Assembly (NCBI GenBank): GCA_009922405.1
Contig: RFVZ01000113.1
Coordinates: forward strand, 1 to 8,099
Length of the DNA: 8,099 bases
Origin: Betaproteobacteria bacterium
GTDB taxonomy: Bacteria > Pseudomonadota > Gammaproteobacteria > Burkholderiales > Burkholderiaceae_E
Reading direction: 5' to 3'
Translations under genes and position numbers: made by a program
Notes under the pieces: model-generated
Databases searched by the model: none
What the model saw: the letters and a program-made list of their open reading frames with translations, nothing else
What the model was told of the DNA's origin: nothing
In this document: positions 6,511 through 8,099 of the stretch, piece after piece
Position numbering within the stretch: the first letter of the stretch is position 1
How the letters are laid out: each line of letters starts with the position of its first letter

Positions 6511-6920
6511 ATCCGAAATACATGCTCGACACCAACATCTGCATCTACCTCATGAAGCATCAGCCGCCTGAGGTGCGCGAGCGGTTTGCCCAGTGCTTTG
6601 TGGGCGACGTTATTATTTCTGCTGTGACTTTAGCTGAGCTTGAATTTGGTATCGCCTGCTCAAGCACTGCGTCACAGGAATCCAACCGGTCGGCACTGGA
6701 GAGCTTGCTCGACGACATCAAGGTTGCGCCTTTTGATGCACAGGCTGCCAAGGCCTATGGCCCCATCCGCGCAGCCTACAAAGATCGCAACCGCGATGCT
6801 CTGGACGAACTCATCGCATCTCACGCGGTCGCTTTAGGGGTAACACTGGTCACCAACAACGAAGCTGACTTTTTGAACTGCGCTGGACTGAGTGTTGAAA
6901 ACTGGATCAGCAACCACTGA
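6507..6920 (+). CDS. vapC: VapC-type PIN-domain ribonuclease toxin
   Basis: A 137-residue PIN-domain protein of normal VapC length. The acidic active-site positions are visible: Asp8 in YMLDTNICIYLMK, Glu44 in VTLAELEFGIA, and Asp100 in ALDELIASHAVALG, followed by LVTNNEADF (114-122) and the closing LSVENWISNH. VapC toxins cut RNA, often tRNA-fMet or the sarcin-ricin loop of 23S rRNA, and stop translation when the antitoxin is lost; the target here cannot be told from sequence. The residues usual before Asp100 (typically Ile-Gly-x-x-Asp) are DRNRDALD here, a small variation. The start codon overlaps the vapB stop by 4 bp. The module appears intact and functional, sits about 180 bp from a probable island junction, and may help keep the region in the chromosome. 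Confidence 0.93.
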   Translation: MNPKYMLDTNICIYLMKHQPPEVRERFAQCFVGDVIISAVTLAELEFGIACSSTASQESNRSALESLLDDIKVAPFDAQAAKAYGPIRAAYKDRNRDALDELIASHAVALGVTLVTNNEADFLNCAGLSVENWISNH

Positions 6921-6989
6921 GATCGTGGGTGAGGTCTTGTACCGACTCAAGAAGCGCACCCAAGGCGTAGAGGGTGGGAATCTCCCGGC

Positions 6990-7048
6990 GGCTCGCTCGT
7001 AGGCTCGCCGCTTCTCATCCCGACGCGAGCCAAACTGTTGGCTCGCTC
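6990..7048. repeat. GGCTCGC repeats with a perfect 9-bp hairpin
   Basis: The word GGCTCGC occurs at 6990, 7002 and 7040, and its complement GCGAGCC at 7025. GCGAGCCAA (7025-7033) and TTGGCTCGC (7038-7046) make a perfect 9-bp stem with loop ACTG. No T-run follows, so it is not a classical terminator, although it could strengthen the one immediately downstream or be a short interspersed palindromic element. Confidence 0.55.
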
Positions 7049-7060
7049 ACCGCTCCACCC

Positions 7061-7097
7061 AAAAAGCAGCAAAGGCCCCTGCGGGCCCTTGCTTTTT
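7061..7097. terminator. Bidirectional intrinsic terminator
   Basis: GCAAAGGCCC (7069-7078) and GGGCCCTTGC (7083-7092) pair at 9 of 10 positions around the loop CTGC and are followed by TTTTT (7093-7097). On the other strand the same stem is followed by TGCTTTTT, from AAAAAGCA at 7061-7068. It can therefore end + strand transcription from vapBC and - strand transcription from the right. On the - strand it directly follows the tRNA-Ser 3' end remnant, as expected for the terminator of the original tRNA gene. Confidence 0.8.
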
Positions 7098-7110
7098 GGC
7101 GGAGAGGGTG
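7097..7110 (-). other. tRNA-Ser 3'-end remnant, probable att site
   Basis: Read on the minus strand the bases are CACCCTCTCCGCCA. This matches, from memory, the end of betaproteobacterial tRNA-Ser genes: last T-stem bases, acceptor stem CCCTCTCC, discriminator G and CCA. The bases before it (to the right on the + strand) do not contain the T-loop consensus TTCGAAT or any tRNA body, so only the 3' end is present, followed directly by a terminator. This is the usual appearance of the distal attachment site left when an element integrates at a tRNA 3' end, and it fits the P4-type integrase starting about 135 bp away. The match is short, so chance cannot be excluded. Confidence 0.5.
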
Positions 7111-7223
7111 TCCTACGGATTGACCTCCAGTGCACTCTCTGGAAATCCAGAAAACCCAAGGAAATAAGCGCCTTTTAGCCAATCATCCTCTTCTGTACTC
7201 CAGCATGATCTGATAAGATCCAG

Positions 7224-7235
7224 CCCCAATTGGGG
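7224..7235. promoter_or_regulatory. Palindrome overlapping the integrase ribosome binding site
   Basis: CCCCAATTGGGG is a perfect 12-bp palindrome. Its right arm runs into GGGGGG (7232-7237), the only ribosome binding site candidate for the integrase GTG start at 7245, with 7 bases between. It could be a repressor site, or in RNA could partly hide the ribosome binding site, although a hairpin without an unpaired loop would be strained. Function is inferred. Confidence 0.35.
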
Positions 7236-7244
7236 GGTAATTAG

Positions 7245-8099
7245 GTGGGTAGATTAGGTTCGAATCCTCTCACTGCGCGGCGGGTTGATACAGAGTCTCA
7301 GCCCGGCTACCACGCTGACGGCGCGTGTCCCGGCCTTTACCTTCAAGTCGCCACGGCAGCTGGTGGCTTGAGTCGTAGCTGGGTGTTCAGGTACACAAGC
7401 CCAACGACGGGCAAGCGTCGGGAGATGGGACTCGGTCCCGTATCGGTGCGGCGCTTGGCAGAAGCACGCAAAATCGTCACAGGGTATCGCAGCAAGCTGC
7501 TAGCTGGCATCGACCCAATCGACGACAGGGACGCCCAGCGTGTGAGGAATCGGACAGAACGCGCAAAGCTTGTGACGTTTGACCAGGCAGCCGCAGCTTG
7601 TATTGAGGCAAAGGCCCCTGAGTGGTCGAACGCGAAACACTCTTTGCAGTGGACAAACACGCTGGCTACATATGCCAGCCCGGCTCTTGGGTTACTTCCA
7701 ATCAACTCAATCACCACCGAGGCCATCTATCAACTGCTTCAGCCGATCTGGCTCAAGAAGACGGAAACAGCAACCCGTGTGCGCCAGCGCATTGAAGTTG
7801 TCTGGGACTGGGCGAAGGCCCGCGGCTATTGCGACGGCGAAAACCCAGCGAGACTCAAGGGTGCGCTGGGCGAGTTGCTGCCCAAGGCTCAGAAAGTGAA
7901 GCGGGTTGTTCACCACCCTGCACTCCCCTATCAACAAATTGGTCAGTTTGTTGCTGATCTTCGCAATCTAGGTGGCGCAGGGCCGTTGGCGTTCGAGCTG
8001 CTCATTCTGACGGCAACCCGAACGAACGAGGTCACAGCCGCCCAGTGGGATGAATTCGACCTCAATAACAATGTCTGGACTATTCCGGGTGAACGGACG
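7245..8099 (+). CDS. P4-type tyrosine recombinase (integrase), truncated by window edge
   Basis: Translation from GTG 7245 is open for 285 codons to the last base of the window; a full P4-type integrase is about 400 residues, so the C-terminal third is missing here only because the window ends. Order of domains: N-terminal arm-binding domain (DUF4102-like; LTARRVDTESQPGYHADG at 9-26, GLYLQVA at 30-36, SWVFRYTSP at 45-53, KRREMGLGPVSVRRLAEAR at 57-75), core-binding domain (about 110-205, WDWAKARGYCDGENPARLKG typical of the family), and the start of the catalytic domain (HHPALPYQQIG at 223-233; ATRTNEVTAAQWDEFDL at 257-273). Arg259 is the first catalytic arginine; the later His, Arg and Tyr lie beyond the window. 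The GTG start follows an in-frame TAG (7242-7244), sits 7 bases after GGGGGG, and no ATG occurs in frame before residue 61. Such enzymes insert islands at tRNA 3' ends, matching the tRNA-Ser remnant nearby. Confidence 0.93.
   Translation, partial: MGRLGSNPLTARRVDTESQPGYHADGACPGLYLQVATAAGGLSRSWVFRYTSPTTGKRREMGLGPVSVRRLAEARKIVTGYRSKLLAGIDPIDDRDAQRVRNRTERAKLVTFDQAAAACIEAKAPEWSNAKHSLQWTNTLATYASPALGLLPINSITTEAIYQLLQPIWLKKTETATRVRQRIEVVWDWAKARGYCDGENPARLKGALGELLPKAQKVKRVVHHPALPYQQIGQFVADLRNLGGAGPLAFELLILTATRTNEVTAAQWDEFDLNNNVWTIPGERT

Larger units (their letters stand above)
6921..7244. other. 324-bp non-coding stretch between vapC and the integrase
   Basis: No credible gene is seen on either strand. 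From left to right it contains GC-rich hairpins with a repeated GGCTCGC word (6990-7048), a strong terminator (7061-7097), a tRNA-Ser 3'-end remnant on the minus strand (7097-7110), an AT-richer segment of about 100 bp without recognisable features, a small hairpin GATCT-GATA-AGATC (7207-7220) and the palindrome CCCCAATTGGGG (7224-7235) next to the integrase start. It is interpreted as a chromosome/element junction. Confidence 0.6.

Noticed and set aside
7195..7280. Possible tRNA gene on the + strand around GGTTCGAATCC
   Set aside because: The T-stem pairs at only three positions and no matching 5' acceptor strand for the bases at 7271-7277 is found about 70 bases upstream; the segment is inside the integrase reading frame.
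7343..7726. 127-codon minus-strand frame
   Set aside because: Opposite the clearly conserved P4-type integrase; a shadow.
1..8099. CRISPR array or anti-phage defence cluster
   Set aside because: No spaced direct repeats of 23-40 bp and no Cas, restriction or other recognised defence genes beyond the VapBC module; the tandem repeat at 5513-5560 has no spacers.

Overview
The window looks like chromosomal DNA of a GC-rich proteobacterium, most likely a betaproteobacterium. This is an inference from family resemblance (DUF4149, the TIGR03643/DUF2805 family, a DnaQ-UvrC type fusion, a P4-type integrase) and from a short sequence that matches the 3' end of betaproteobacterial tRNA-Ser genes. Every gene called reads on the + strand.

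Left part (1-5405): a thiamine-diphosphate-dependent lyase or decarboxylase of the acetolactate synthase superfamily (55-1794) has a clean ribosome binding site and an 18-bp perfect palindrome just upstream. After a 118-bp gap come four closely packed genes: a small DUF4149-type membrane protein, a TIGR03643/DUF2805 protein, a fusion of a DnaQ-type 3'-5' exonuclease to the N-terminal half of UvrC (GIY-YIG nuclease plus a four-cysteine cluster), and an exported serine hydrolase of the beta-lactamase/family VIII esterase fold. The gaps of 22, 14 and 25 bp would allow co-transcription, but the proteins share no obvious pathway. The exonuclease-nuclease gene is visibly more AT-rich than the lyase gene.

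Middle part (5406-6920): two small unrecognised genes follow, one carrying an in-frame 12-bp tandem repeat and one encoding a probable two-helix membrane peptide. Then comes a well-formed VapBC toxin-antitoxin operon with a 4-bp start/stop overlap and a 16-bp perfect palindrome that is probably its own operator.

Right part (6921-8099): a 324-bp non-coding stretch holds GC-rich hairpins, a strong bidirectional terminator and, abutting it on the minus strand, 14 bases identical to the 3' end of a tRNA-Ser gene with no tRNA body. About 135 bp further on, a P4-type tyrosine recombinase begins at a GTG codon and runs off the window edge. Together these read as the edge of an integrative element inserted at a tRNA-Ser 3' end: chromosome to the left, element to the right. 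The cargo of that element lies outside the window, so any new system it carries cannot be judged here.

No CRISPR array, complete tRNA, rRNA or insertion sequence was seen. The most interesting items are the island junction, the DnaQ-UvrC fusion with its conserved Fe-S-type cysteines, and the repeat-bearing orphan gene.
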